Source: Schistosoma mansoni
Lineage: Eukaryota > Platyhelminthes > Trematoda > Strigeidida > Schistosomatidae
Direction: 5' to 3'
DNA: 64,000 nucleotides
NCBI RefSeq assembly: GCF_000237925.1
Contig: NC_031502.1
Location: 18,598,909-18,662,908 of the forward strand
A program made the position numbers and the translations under genes. Below the pieces are notes generated by a model, which did not search any database, was not told the DNA's origin, and saw only the letters and a program-made list of their open reading frames with translations. The first letter of the stretch is position 1. Each line of letters begins with the position of its first letter. Shown here piece by piece: positions 1-10,639 of this stretch.

Positions 1-1970
1 AGCAAAGGCTAGATACGGGAGAGATGCTGCTGTACTCCGGTCACGAAGAAGAAAATGCTCCACACACTCAGGGAGTCGTTATAATGCTGTCCATATAAGC
101 ACGAAATGCACTTGTGTTATGGGAATCTCATGGATCCAGAATTATCAAAGCATCATTCAAAACAAAGAAGAAGGGGATCACAATGAATATTATCCAATGT
201 TATGTACACACAAATGATAGCAACGACGACGATAAATATCAGTTTTATGGGAAGCTGCAATCAACCATAGCTAAGTGCTCAAGAAAGGACCTCACCATCC
301 TGATGGGAGATCTAAACGCTAAAGTTGGAGTGGACACCACAGGATATGAAGATGTAATTGGACGACATGGACTGGGAGAGAGAAATGAGAATGGAGAGAG
401 ATTTGCAAATCTATGTGCATTCAACAAATTGGTTATAGGCGGAACAATATTTCTACACAAACGCATACATAAAGCTACATTGATCTCGTCGGACCACACC
501 ACAGAGAACCAGATGGATCATATTTGTATCAGCAAAAAATTCCAAAGGACAATGGAAGATGTGAGAACCAGGAGAGGAGCTGACATAGCTTCAGATCACC
601 ACTTGTTTGTGGCCAAGATGAAACTGAAGCTAAAGAAACACTGGACAACTAGGGAAACAGCATTACAAAGGTTCAATACAGCCTTCTTTCGAGATACTAA
701 CAAACTCAATGAATTCAGGATAACTATCAACAACAGGTACCAAGCTTTACAGGATCTACTGAAAGAACGAGAAACCACGATGGGTCGCAAGAAGCATCAC
801 AATAGGGAATGGATCTCTATGGGAACCCTGGACAAGATTGAAGTAAGGAAGAACAAGAAGACAGCAATTAACAACACTCGAACACGAGCAGAGCAAGTCA
901 AGGCACAAGCAGACTACGCAGAAGCAGACAAGGAGGTGAAGAAAAGCATTAAAGCCGACAAGCAGAAATACATGGAAGAACTAGCAGCGACGGTGGTAAA
1001 GGCTGCAAGAGAATAGAATATGTGCCTGGAAGACAGCTGTTAGATGGATTTTCATTAAGGACCGGAGTCAGACAAGGCTGTCTACTCTCCCCCTTTTTCT
1101 TTATTCTGGTGATTGACTGGATTATGAAGACTTCGAAATCTGAAGGGATGCACAGAATACAATGGACATCTCAGAATCAATTAGACGATTTAGACTTCTC
1201 AGATGACCTTACCCTTCTATCCTATACAGACGAAGACAACTAATGTAGCAGTAGCCTCTGCATCAATAGGCCTCAACATACATAAAGGAAAAAAGTAACA
1301 TCCTCAAATACAACACGGAGAACGCCAAACCGATCACACTAGATGGCGAAACTCTGGAAGAGGTGGAAACATTCACGTACCTGGGAAGCATCATTGGTAA
1401 ACAAGGAGGATCGGTTGCAGATGTAAAGGCGAGGATTGGCAAAGCAAGGGCAGCATCTCTACAATTGAAGAACATATGGGACTCAAAACAACTGTCAGCT
1501 AATTTCAAAGTGAGAATCTTCAATACGAACATCAAGACAGTCCTACTGTACGGAGGTGAAACGTGGAGAACTACTACAACCATTGTCAAGAATGTACAAG
1601 TATTTATAAGCAGTTGTCTACCCAAAGTACTCAACATTTACTGGCTGGATACCATCAGCAACAGCGTTTTATGGGAGAGGACAAACCAGCTTCCAGCTGA
1701 AGAGGAAATTAGGAAAAGACGTTGGAAGTTGATCAGACATACATTAAGGAAATCACCAAACTGCATCCCGAGGCAATGCCTAACTTGGAATTCGGAAGGG
1801 AAACCCAAAAGAGGAAGGCCAAAGACTATATTACGTCGGGAAATGGGAGCAGATATGAAAAGGATGAATAACAACTGGAAAGGATTTCCCAGAACAGGGT
1901 TGGATGGAGAATGCTGGTGTGTTGCCTATGCTCCTCCGCGATGGGTAACAGGCGTAAGTAAGTAGGTTAA
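1..1970 (+). mobile_element. RTE-clade LINE (SR2/SjR2 type), copy A, internally deleted
   Basis: Endonuclease and reverse-transcriptase remains of an RTE non-LTR retrotransposon. The 5' end lies outside the window. Positions 114-1016 encode the C-terminal part of the AP endonuclease, with the motifs MGDLNAKVG and SDHH, followed by the basic linker. At about 1016-1022 the reading jumps directly to the GVRQGCLLSP motif, so the RT fingers and the first palm motif are deleted (several hundred codons). The catalytic FADD-type motif reads FSDD near residue 60 of the 1022-1243 stretch. The frame then breaks after a short deletion near 1230-1243. It reopens at 1363-1965, which encodes the RTE C-terminal region ([28 protein letters not shown]). 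The 3' end carries the short GTAAGTAAG tail typical of the family. The copy cannot be autonomous. It probably lies in an upstream intron of the beta-galactosidase gene. Confidence 0.93.
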
Positions 1971-2585
1971 TGGGGTATGTGAAATTTAACCGATTTACAC
2001 TCAACAAGTTTACGTTGCGTGTGACTGGCTGACTGTCGAGCAGTAATTAGATCTGACAGTAAGTCGATCTCTATACGGGATTCAGTTTTTATCCCGTCAA
2101 ATCTGGTTTTTCTTTTCAGCAAATTTTTTTTAATTCTTGAAGATAAAATTCCTTGTTATTTTCTCGTCGTACCACTTGTTCATATTCATCATTAACGAAG
2201 AGTTCTGTATGAACTTAATTTAAAATCTTTATTAATATTACAAGTGAGTTTTGCTTCCGATGTCTCGTGTATGGAAATGTTCAAGTATGTAACATAAACT
2301 AGCAAATACCAGAACTGCATATTTATGCCATTTTTTCAGTTGCTTGTAGAGAACGATTCTAATTGGATTCACTTAGTTTTCAGTGGCAATTAAAATAGGA
2401 ACAAGTTTAGGACAAAATTCTAGCATGAATATGAATTTCATAAGACGATTTACACTCTGAAATGCAAATACTCGCTATGAAATCTTCATTGTTAACAATA
2501 ATTTTGTGTATTTGTTTTTATCACACTCTGTTTATTGTAGTGCATTTTGTATGTTGCTTGATTATTTTTTAAATTTTCTTTTCAG

Positions 2586-2708
2586 TATAACGGTTTTATG
2601 ATTTATTCAGTCACTGTAACAGTCCCACGCAATGGATCTATTTTTCTGAAGTTCTTTGGTATCTCAGACATAGCGCATGTTTATACTGGAGATAAATCTG
2701 GGCATTAT
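2586..2708 (+). CDS. GH35 beta-galactosidase (GLB1-like), exon in the C-terminal beta-domain region
   Basis: First visible exon of a gene that starts upstream of the window. The polypyrimidine tract and acceptor TTTTCTTTTCAG precede it and the donor GTAAGC follows it. It encodes a stretch beginning YNGFMIYSVTV, which matches the segment of animal GH35 beta-galactosidases equivalent to the 'YGFVLYRT' strand opening the galactose-binding beta-domain. Joined to the exons at 5495, 6791, 8754 and 10115 it gives one open product of about 220 residues to a stop. Family members are lysosomal or secreted enzymes that remove terminal beta-galactose from glycolipids and glycans. The catalytic TIM barrel with its two glutamates would be encoded upstream and is not seen. 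A full-length RTE fragment lies in the intron upstream and another in the intron downstream. Confidence 0.8.
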
Positions 2709-3019
2709 GTAAGCATTTACTTTAATAACTGTGAAGAATAGCTTTATTCACAGTTATGTGAATATTTATACATAGCCTTGACAACTGATCCCTGTGCTAA
2801 AACAAGACAGTTGCCCAGTGCTTCCTGTTTATCACTGGTTTTCTAACCAAAGTCAGTTTGTGAGGTGGAACTTCGAATTCAATTTCCGTTTGATCTGGGT
2901 GTTCATATATGTATTCCGAGTTATATAGAACAGGATGTTAAAGCAGTATTGCATGGAGTTGTAGTTGAATGTTAGAACTCCATTGATTTTAAGCACGATA
3001 CTGAAGTGACAGCATATTC

Positions 3020-3292
3020 ATGCTTCATGTTTTATTTAGTGTTTATGAATTATGTAGTGTAGGGACGGCCACTGATGAACTCAAGGAAGCTCTAAGAAGC
3101 TCTGAAAGAGCCAAGGATATTCTATCCAATCATTTTTTGGAAGAACATTTTAGAATTTCGACGTGTAGCTTACCGATTGGACAAATGCTAAAAACCACTG
3201 CACGCGAATTGGATGACTGTAATGATTTCGGTTTTACTAGAAATTATAAATACCGGAGTGTTTTGTATCATATTCGACACTGTTTGGAATAA
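3020..3292 (+). other. Unassigned 90-codon open stretch inside the intron
   Basis: An ATG-to-TAA stretch on the gene's own strand, with a charged, helix-like middle (TDELKEALRSSERAKD) and four cysteines. It is more complex than the surrounding AT-rich intron. I do not recognise it. An AG just before the GGACGGCC at 3062 could act as an acceptor, but no good donor follows and joining it to the neighbouring enzyme exons would break the conserved order. It may be chance, or a remnant of an old insertion. Confidence 0.15.
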
Positions 3293-3828
3293 GATTCTTT
3301 CCCACTTGTCTTCTGTCTTGCGACTTGCAAGGTTCTAACGTTCGAGTGCTCAAGTTGTACGTGGTATAGCAAGAATATAATTTCTAGTTATAACTTGTAG
3401 CCCACTTCGTAAACAGCCTGTAAATTGCTAGATAAGTGTGATGGGTCTTTTTATTCAGATTATGTTCTTGTCATAAAAATAAATGCTGACATTATTACTT
3501 TGTTGGCTATAAATAAGGAACCCACACATCGTTGAAATCTCCACTGAGAAGTCAAATCCATAACTCCGATGATCGAATTAGCTACTAAATGAATTCAATC
3601 TATTTAATATTCGAAGTACACTTCAAATCCTTTTAAAAAATGTGTGTCTATTGAAGTTAATGGTTATACTGTCACTATAGTTAGTTGGCAATGTCTTCAC
3701 CGTACAGGGTAATAGTGAAGAAGCGTTGTAACGTAATAAGAGCTTATGAAACCGAGTTATGGTGTCAGTGATAACAATACGAGGTTCCTTAACTTCTACA
3801 GACTGTGTTAGTTGAGTGGCCACACGAT

Positions 3829-4900
3829 GGCTGGATTGTGAAGATCTCGACATCTGAGGGAAAGCACGGAATGCAATGGACATCTCAGAATCAATTAGAC
3901 GATTTAGACTTCTCAGATGACCTTACCCTTCTATCCTATACAGACGAAGACAACTAATGTAGCAGTAGCCTCTGCATCAATAGGCCTCAACATACATAAA
4001 GGAAAAAAGTAACATCCTCAAATACAACACGGAGAACGCCAAACCGATCACACTAGATGGCGAAACTCTGGAAGAGGTGGAAACATTCACGTACCTGGGA
4101 AGCATCATTGGTAAACAAGGAGGATCGGTTGCAGATGTAAAGGCGAGGATTGGCAAAGCAAGGGCAGCATCTCTACAATTGAAGAACATATGGGACTCAA
4201 AACAACTGTCAGCTAATTTCAAAGTGAGAATCTTCAATACGAACATCAAGACAGTCCTACTGTACGGAGGTGAAACGTGGAGAACTACTACAACCATTGT
4301 CAAGAATGTACAAGTATTTATAAGCAGTTGTCTACCCAAAGTACTCAACATTTACTGGCTGGATACCATCAGCAACAGCGTTTTATGGGAGAGGACAAAC
4401 CAGCTTCCAGCTGAAGAGGAAATTAGGAAAAGACGTTGGAAGTTGATCAGACATACATTAAGGAAATCACCAAACTGCATCCCGAGGCAATGCCTAACTT
4501 GGAATTCGGAAGGGAAACCCAAAAGAGGAAGGCCAAAGACTATATTACGTCGGGAAATGGGAGCAGATATGAAAAGGATGAATAACAACTGGAAAGGATT
4601 TCCCAGAACAGGGTTGGATGGAGAATGCTGGTGTGTTGCCTATGCTCCTCCGCGATGGGTAACAGGCGTATGTAAGTAATCCGTAACTTAAAATCCTCAA
4701 AATAAAAATGAAAGGTTGAGGCGAAATTAAACATGGGTTGGGAATTAGGCAGACATCAAAGGAATAAATAGCAACTTGAATGAAATTGAAAAGATTTTCG
4801 AGAACAGAGTTGGAGTGAGAGTTTTGCTGGACGGCCTGTGTTTCTCCACTGTGAGTAACGAGCATTAGTGAGTGTTTTTACTGTCTTATGATGTGAACCG
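3829..4900 (+). mobile_element. RTE-clade LINE, copy B, 5'-truncated, with extra 3' sequence
   Basis: RTE homology begins near 3829 at the codons for the WIMKTS-like motif. From about 3870 the sequence is nearly base-for-base copy A (1156-1964), including the same frame break before the C-terminal segment; 4077-4679 encodes the same 200 residues as copy A except the penultimate one. Upstream of 3870 the two copies are clearly diverged, so identity switches on abruptly. After the normal end (about 4679) this copy continues for about 220 bp. That extension includes a second, badly decayed RTE 3' end in the same orientation (about 4740-4865). It is shared exactly with copy C, and the shared sequence stops at 4900. 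It lies in a beta-galactosidase intron. Confidence 0.92.
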
Positions 4901-5494
4901 CTCTGACACCTACGGTCCCCATGAAGTTTATCTCAAATATCTTTATCCTGTAGAAAACAGTCTCTACTTGATGTTCCTAATTGGGTAACCTGACTTCCTA
5001 TCAAATTGGTTGTGATTGCTGTATTTTCTATTTGTTAATACGACTTTGTTCGCAGTATTTTGGTTCTCATTTTGTATAATTTAGTAGTTCATACATGAAA
5101 TCATTGGTATTATTTGGAATTGTCTTTAATATTTGAATGAATTCATTTATGCTAAGAAAGAATAATTACTTGACGTGTGTATGCACCTAATTTTATTGCT
5201 TTTCAATTAAATTTCCATTGGTAAGGGGTCAAACATACGATTATTAAAGTGGATAAAGTTTTGAGTTTGACTTGTAAAGATGATACTCTATCGACTCAGA
5301 CATTAAACACATAGTAACGGAGCTATTAATCAGTCTTCTCATTTATGTTAGCATCAATAAATTACATTTAATTATGGACAAAGTCTGAAATTTCATACTC
5401 TAATTGTCATATTTTTTCCTTGTATTTTCACTAAAACTGTTTTTGTTATATTCCAAATTTTAAAAATCCTTCTTAAAAATTTTTACTTAATTAG

Positions 5495-5629
5495 ACATTT
5501 CATGGGTCAATACGATATGTAAATAAAACATTTCAATTAAACAACGTGCATGACGTAAATAATATTACTATAATTGCTGAAAATGCCGGACATATTAATT
5601 ATGGATCTGAAATGTATTCGGATGTAAAG
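5495..5629 (+). CDS. GH35 beta-galactosidase (GLB1-like), internal exon
   Basis: The exon starts after TTAATTAG and ends before the strong donor GTAAGT; both sides are phase 0. It encodes 45 residues ending in the family signature region: ITIIAENAGHINYG corresponds to the 'LDILVENMGRVNYG' motif of animal GLB1. The preceding part (FHGSIRYVNKTF) occupies the place of the conserved segment before it. It contains potential N-glycosylation sites (NKT, NIT), as expected for a lysosomal or secreted enzyme. Confidence 0.9.
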
Positions 5630-6267
5630 GTAAGTTAAAGAATGTATTATCTCTTAATTTTGTACCTTAATAATGAATCAAATAATCGTAATCTTAAAAT
5701 AATTCTCTCACACTGAGATTTATTACTGAATGCGGTCACACTGTAGTGGCCAAAAACACAAATGGGGAAAATCTATTGTGTTTTAAGTACAAAATTACAG
5801 AGTATCTTGGTAAAATATAAGAACCATACACTGAATACTTCGTTTGCGAAATTCCATCGTTTGTCCTTCCTATTCTGTATGATTCTTTAAGTTCACAATT
5901 CCTTTCTATTTTCCCTTCTATTCTCTTTAGCTCGATCTTCCTAGCCTTCTGCTTCCAGGTTTTCCATTTCCGATTGATGTTACATACTACTTATGTCGAC
6001 AGACATAAGTAACATACACCACTGCACTATTATATTTAGAGTCTTTGACCTGATATGGTTAAATGTTTTGATTAAGTAAATATTTAACTAAACATGTAGT
6101 GTGACTAAATACGTAAAGCTAAAGACTGTACCATAAGGTTAACCAGAAAATAAAGAAGCAATGATAAGCAGTCGATTTATCCTGTATGGCCATAAACGGT
6201 ACAAGTGAAGTATCATTACCAAGGTTTGACTTGATAATTCCGAATAAATTGGACATTGGGTAGATTG

Positions 6268-6550
6268 TTATAAACAAAGTGATATATTTGTAATATCCCA
6301 ATGAGTAGGAAAATTAGATTTCCTGATGTTTCGTGACAGGTCTGAACGAGTCAATTGACCAGTTCAGACCTGTTTTTTTGGTTGATTGTACGTAATATTC
6401 TTGCGTTGTTCCTTTGTACTATTTAAACTTGGATTAATTTTGATTCGGTTATATATTCTCTGAAGAAGTAGCTTACACTGAGTCACGAAACGTCGGAAGA
6501 TCTAATTTTTCTATTCATTGGGATATTACAAATATATTGTTTTATTGATG
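6268..6550. repeat. Inverted-repeat foldback element (MITE- or Penelope-LTR-like)
   Basis: The left arm at about 6283-6337 and the right arm at about 6486-6538 are reverse complements with only a handful of mismatches over about 50 bp. Both carry GTAATATCCCAATGA and the GTTTCGTGAC / GTCACGAAAC block. Weaker complementarity extends outward to about 6268 and 6550. The centre holds no coding sequence. The right arm contains a hammerhead-like module. It lies in a beta-galactosidase intron. No clear target duplication was found. Confidence 0.7.
6450..6500 (+). ncRNA. Hammerhead-ribozyme-like module (minimal Penelope/retrozyme type), probably decayed
   Basis: CTGAAGA (6460-6466) matches the conserved CUGANGA core. 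GAAA (6487-6490) matches the second core, followed by the palindromic ACGT as a minimal stem III and GTC before a presumed cleavage point after 6494. Stem II (GTAGCT against AGTCAC) pairs poorly; two swapped bases would account for this. Hammerheads with near-loopless stem III are known from Penelope-like elements and retrozymes. The assignment rests on motif spacing only. Confidence 0.45.
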
Positions 6551-6790
6551 CAAGTGTAAATTCTAGGTTGATAGGTTCTAAGTTTTGGTTCTCGTTCCAG
6601 CCCTAACATTTTAATGCAAATCAGTTATCATCTCTCTAGGAGACTGCATAAATAAACTACTGTTATATTGTGTCAAATTTGTACTTGTAACACCGTCTTT
6701 GTCATAGTTGACGAGAACAACTGTTAAAACTTGTCCCCCTATTTTATTGTAAAAGTTGAGTTTCAGTTTCTATTAAAATCCTGTTTTTAG

Positions 6791-6888
6791 GGTATTACTG
6801 GACCGGTAATATTGAATGGAAAAGAACTTCGAGATTGGACAATGATTCCAATTAGAGATCCGTTTGCTATAGTGAATATGAATAAAAT
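6791..6888 (+). CDS. GH35 beta-galactosidase (GLB1-like), internal exon
   Basis: The acceptor is CTGTTTTTAG and the donor GTGAGT. The exon starts in phase 0 and ends two bases into a codon. It encodes GITGPVILNGKELRDWTMIP and following residues, matching the '[22 protein letters not shown]' region of GLB1, where an aspartate-tryptophan pair closes the beta-domain insertion. The split codon is completed by the G that opens the exon at 8754. A TA microsatellite starts 13 bp after the donor. Confidence 0.9.
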
Positions 6889-6898
6889 GTGAGTAGAA

Positions 6899-6901
<3 letters not shown>

Positions 6902-6937
<36 letters not shown>
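6902..6937. repeat. TA dinucleotide microsatellite
   Basis: Eighteen uninterrupted TA units directly downstream of a splice donor in the beta-galactosidase gene. Confidence 0.97.
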
Positions 6938-6939
<2 letters not shown>

Positions 6940-7058
6940 TTAACGCTTTTCACCTTTACGTAAGGATGACTGTTCTCATGATAAAGTTTTCGACTTCAGC
7001 CTTAAAATGAATCTCTATGTATGAGAGCTTGTTCATTGTATTTGTTGTCGAGCGGGTT

Positions 7059-7496
7059 TCATTTGTTGGTAACAATATAATTATCTCTGCGTTCGAGCGA
7101 AAGACATTGGTCTGATGTTGTAATTATTTTTAATGGAAAGTAGGTTCCTGGGCATGTATAGTTTTTCAAATGTATGTGATCGTAGTTTCCAATGAAGCAT
7201 ATTAATTTTCTTAGTGGAACATAAACAAAAATTGAACGATTAAATACCCAGTTATTTGTTATGAAATGCAAAAAATGACTATGAATTATAGAGAATTTAC
7301 TACTGATGTTTCGAATATATGATTCTGATAAATAACCTGTTATAAGGGCTTTATCATAGTTTTCTTCGTTTGTTATTTTATGCAAAGCTACTGTTTGGTG
7401 GGATGATGTATCCGACATAGATTGATTAAAACTGAAAGGTATTGTAAACGTAAATAAATAAGAATGGTACTGTTCGAAAATGTCAATTTTTAGCAT
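7059..7496 (-). other. Unassigned 145-codon open stretch in an intron, antisense to the gene
   Basis: An ATG-to-stop stretch of 145 codons on the strand opposite the beta-galactosidase gene. The product is rich in Ile, Tyr, Asn and Phe, has no signal peptide, and has no motif I recognise. Its length is somewhat above chance for sequence of this base composition, but its codons look like the surrounding intron. It could be a decayed retroelement piece or noise. Confidence 0.15.
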
Positions 7497-8753
7497 CTTC
7501 CCTCTCCCAAAACTAGCACTTCACCAACCGATAAATTTTCTATTTTTATTTGACGCTAACATTAACAGTTTGGAGTGACGTGCTACTCAACGTTTTCGGC
7601 TTAATCAAATCTGTCAATTACCTCTGATGGTACGTGACCGGGTTTAACTGTGTTCTAATCAGTGTAAATGTCAATATTAAGATCTATTAAAGTCTGTCTA
7701 TCCATTAACTGTGCACTAGTTAAGGGGAGATCCATGGGGTATGTGTTTATTTAGATATTAAATAATGATTAGTATAGAAGGTCGTGGTCTTTTCAGCTCG
7801 TGTGTTCCCGGTTAAATAAAGGATTGATGTTTGGATTTTGGAAGCTTTCGATTTTATGGGTAAAAGTAGACAAAGTGACTTATCGTACTCAATTTACTGG
7901 CTAAAACATTTATTGTGTAATGTTTCGGCGAAGGATGTTGTTAAAGACCAGTAACTAATTTTAATAACAATTTAACTGAATATAGATGTCTCAATGCAGA
8001 AGTTAGGTAGCCAGCTTAAAAGCACTATTGACCTTATTATCATCTGCATTTATTAGGCTGGATATTTTCTGCAAGTTCCAACTACAAATGTTCCCTCACA
8101 GGCGTAACGAAAAACTTTGCAGCTGATTCGGTAAATTTATGAATTGGTTTTGCACTGAAAGTGAGGAGGATGAATCGACAACTTGCCGAAACAAATGTCT
8201 TCAAATCATAATATCAGAAATTCCTATCCAGTCAATTTCCCAACACTCGCTTACTTCACACTTGTTTTATTATCAGATGAATGATTTCTTATAAAGAAAC
8301 GTTTTCTGATTCACTTACTAGTGAAACTGACCTTTCAGTTGTGTTGTCAATCGGAAAATAATCTAATTATTATTAAGCAATCAAACAAATCATATTTTCA
8401 GTCGAACTTTCTTAGGAACGTTTTCTGTCCAATATTAAGATCGCGTCACCAAGTTGTTTCGTGTGGATTAGTTTTTGTGGTTTGAAGATAATTTATTGCA
8501 ACGAATCAATCTTTTCCAAACGGCTGAATTCATCATTAGTACTTATTCAGGACATGTTATCTACAGAATATCTGTGTTATAGATTATTCAGTAGGAGGTT
8601 CAACGACTTTAAAATACATTGAAACATTTTGCTCAGTAATCACTAATGTTTACTAGTTTCTCAATCAACTTTAATTTTGATTGAAATCTGGATTTAATGT
8701 CATCAGACTTATTTCATATTGTTCTTTTAACGACTGTTTATCTATTTTAAAAG

Positions 8754-8865
8754 GAAACATTTTCTGTCAGAAAAGAAGTGGCCAGTACCTGGATCTATTT
8801 ATCATGGGGTATTCATTGTTGAGGAGTTGGGAGATACTTTCATCCAACCTGATAGTTTTGTGAGA
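8754..8865 (+). CDS. GH35 beta-galactosidase (GLB1-like), internal exon
   Basis: The acceptor is TCTATTTTAAAAG and the donor GTAAGG. The first base completes the ATG codon begun at 6888, and the exon ends in phase 0. The product includes KKWPVPGSIYHGVFIVEE and DTFIQPDSF, matching the 'PAFYMGNFSIPS...DTFIQFPGW' segment of GLB1. This exon is needed to keep frame between 6888 and 10115, because direct joining of those two would give a stop. A nearer AG at 8770 would put the exon out of frame, so the upstream AG was chosen. Confidence 0.85.
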
Positions 8866-10114
8866 GTAAGGAAAAGGTTTCATATTTGAATTTAAGATGT
8901 AAATGTAAAAATGTGTCTATCAGTCATTTAAATGATAAACTGTATTCACAAAACATGAATATGCTTTCCTGATTACTTTCATTCTTTGAACACCGACGCA
9001 AGCATAAAAATCTCTTAACTCTCTTTAAAAGTTGATGCAATTGAAGAATTACTGCGTGGAAGTGGTTCATTATAGTAATGTCTTTTTGATTCTACTCTGA
9101 TATATCGTATTAACTACTGTCTTAATTTTTATCGCCTTCACTCAATACATGATTTACGTATTACAACAAGGTATTAAACTGACACTTTTATTATTAATGG
9201 CTCCGCGTCGTCCAACAAAAAGCAGAAGTGATAGCATACGCTTAATTTTAGATAGCAATTCTTAGTAAAACGGACAGGAACTGGCTATTTATAGGATACC
9301 ATTCCAACCTTTATCATAAGCGCTTCTCATAAGTATCGGATTATGACTTGAACAACTTCAGAATCTATCTTGTTATCCTATGAGAACAGTCGACCGGTGT
9401 AGGAGCTGTTGAAAGTTATTTGTACAAATAAATTTTGACCGTTTTGTGAAATTCTGTGTAGTGAGTTCTTCCAAATACAAAAGACGAGCTTTTAAAGCAT
9501 AGATTGAATTGTTTTGAAATGAAGTGAGTGGTCTTAAACGTCTCGTCTGTATCAATGTATTTTCAAATAACAGATACAACTCCTAAATGTTCAGCCTTTT
9601 GCTATTTTGATGTGAAATCTTGTCAATTACATACAGTAATGTCTAATAGCAGGTCAGAAAGGGTTAGCTATTTTACCGAAGTATTTTACTCTACCCCATG
9701 TCTTTATGTGGTTATAAGCAGCCTTTCTGACTGCCGTGTTTTGTCGGTGTCATTGTTGGGGAGCAGTGATTCAAAGCTGTTAGTGAATGAATACATATTC
9801 ATTTTAAATGTCGTTTAACTTCAACTCTCATGTCTCGGTTCCGTAGTAGAATAGAGGTCAGTGTTCTAAACAATATGTTAGAGGAATGAAATTTAATAAA
9901 AATTTAACATTGATTTGTACAATCCAAAAAGGTCTGCTAAATGTTTACTGTGATCACTAGATAATGTGTAACTTGAAACCTTTTTCCACCTACCTACAGG
10001 AATAATGACCAATGTAGTCAGATTGGCATTTCCTCTGTTCATTCGTAATCATGAAACTGTGGTTTTTATTGTCATGAAATCTAGGTTCTTAATCTTGTTT
10101 TGTTTCGTTCACAG

Positions 10115-10309
10115 GGAATAATATCAATTAATCGTCACCATGTAGGACGATTTGATCAGCAACAAGGACCACAGCTTCGACTGTATGTACCGAAAACATT
10201 TTTAAAACTGGGTAGAAATCATATAACAATCACAGAATTACAAGGTCCTATAAAAAATGATGCACATCATGTTCATATTACATTTCATGATCAAATGCTT
10301 TGGAAGTAA
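10115..10309 (+). CDS. GH35 beta-galactosidase (GLB1-like), terminal exon
   Basis: The acceptor TTTCGTTCACAG opens in phase 0 and TAA at 10307-10309 ends the protein. The block GRFDQQQGPQLRLYVP is the clear counterpart of 'GRYWPARGPQLTLFVP' in GLB1, followed by NHITITELQGP for 'NTITVLELEWAP'. The C-terminal tail is short compared with mammalian enzymes. This is the strongest single match identifying the gene. Intergenic sequence and an AATAAA signal follow. Confidence 0.93.
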   Translation, partial: GIISINRHHVGRFDQQQGPQLRLYVPKTFLKLGRNHITITELQGPIKNDAHHVHITFHDQMLWK

Positions 10310-10425
10310 TTATTTATCATTATGTGAACGTCCGTTTTAAGCCTTACAACTTATTCATTGGACAGAACTAATTTTCAAATTTCTTTTATTCATTATTATT
10401 TTTATTGCTGCCTGTTAATATACAC

Positions 10426-10431
10426 AATAAA
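10426..10431 (+). promoter_or_regulatory. Poly(A) signal of the beta-galactosidase gene
   Basis: AATAAA lies 117 bp after the stop codon, in an AT-rich 3' flank. It is the first canonical hexamer downstream. Confidence 0.55.
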
Positions 10432-10639
10432 CATTGACCATTTGTTAGATTCTCGTTAGTTTCTAAATGTTCTAAAAGTACATGTGTTTGCGAAAGTCAT
10501 TGTCTTACGTTTTCTATGATTCTAGTAATTACAGTCATCTTTTAAGCAGTTGGAGGTGCTTATTTATGGAAATAAAGAATCATTATTTAGGTGTTTGTTT
10601 CGTAATGGGAATTATTAAGGTTGGATGTCTTGTGATCGA

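Larger units (their letters stand above)
2709..5494 (+). other. Intron of the beta-galactosidase gene
   Basis: Intron with GTAAGC at the 5' end and TTACTTAATTAG at the 3' end. It contains RTE copy B (3829-4900) and an unassigned 90-codon open stretch (3020-3292). Otherwise it is plain AT-rich sequence. Confidence 0.75.

Noticed and set aside
1263-1874. Antisense open stretches of 124 and 78 codons (and identical ones at 3977-4588, 12251-12685, 48576-49064)
   Set aside because: They are mirror frames of the RTE C-terminal coding region; repetition only reflects the repeat copies.
7915-7960. ATGTTTCGGCG similar to the CGAAACGTTGG block
   Set aside because: No stem II or first core next to it on the minus strand; likely chance or too decayed.
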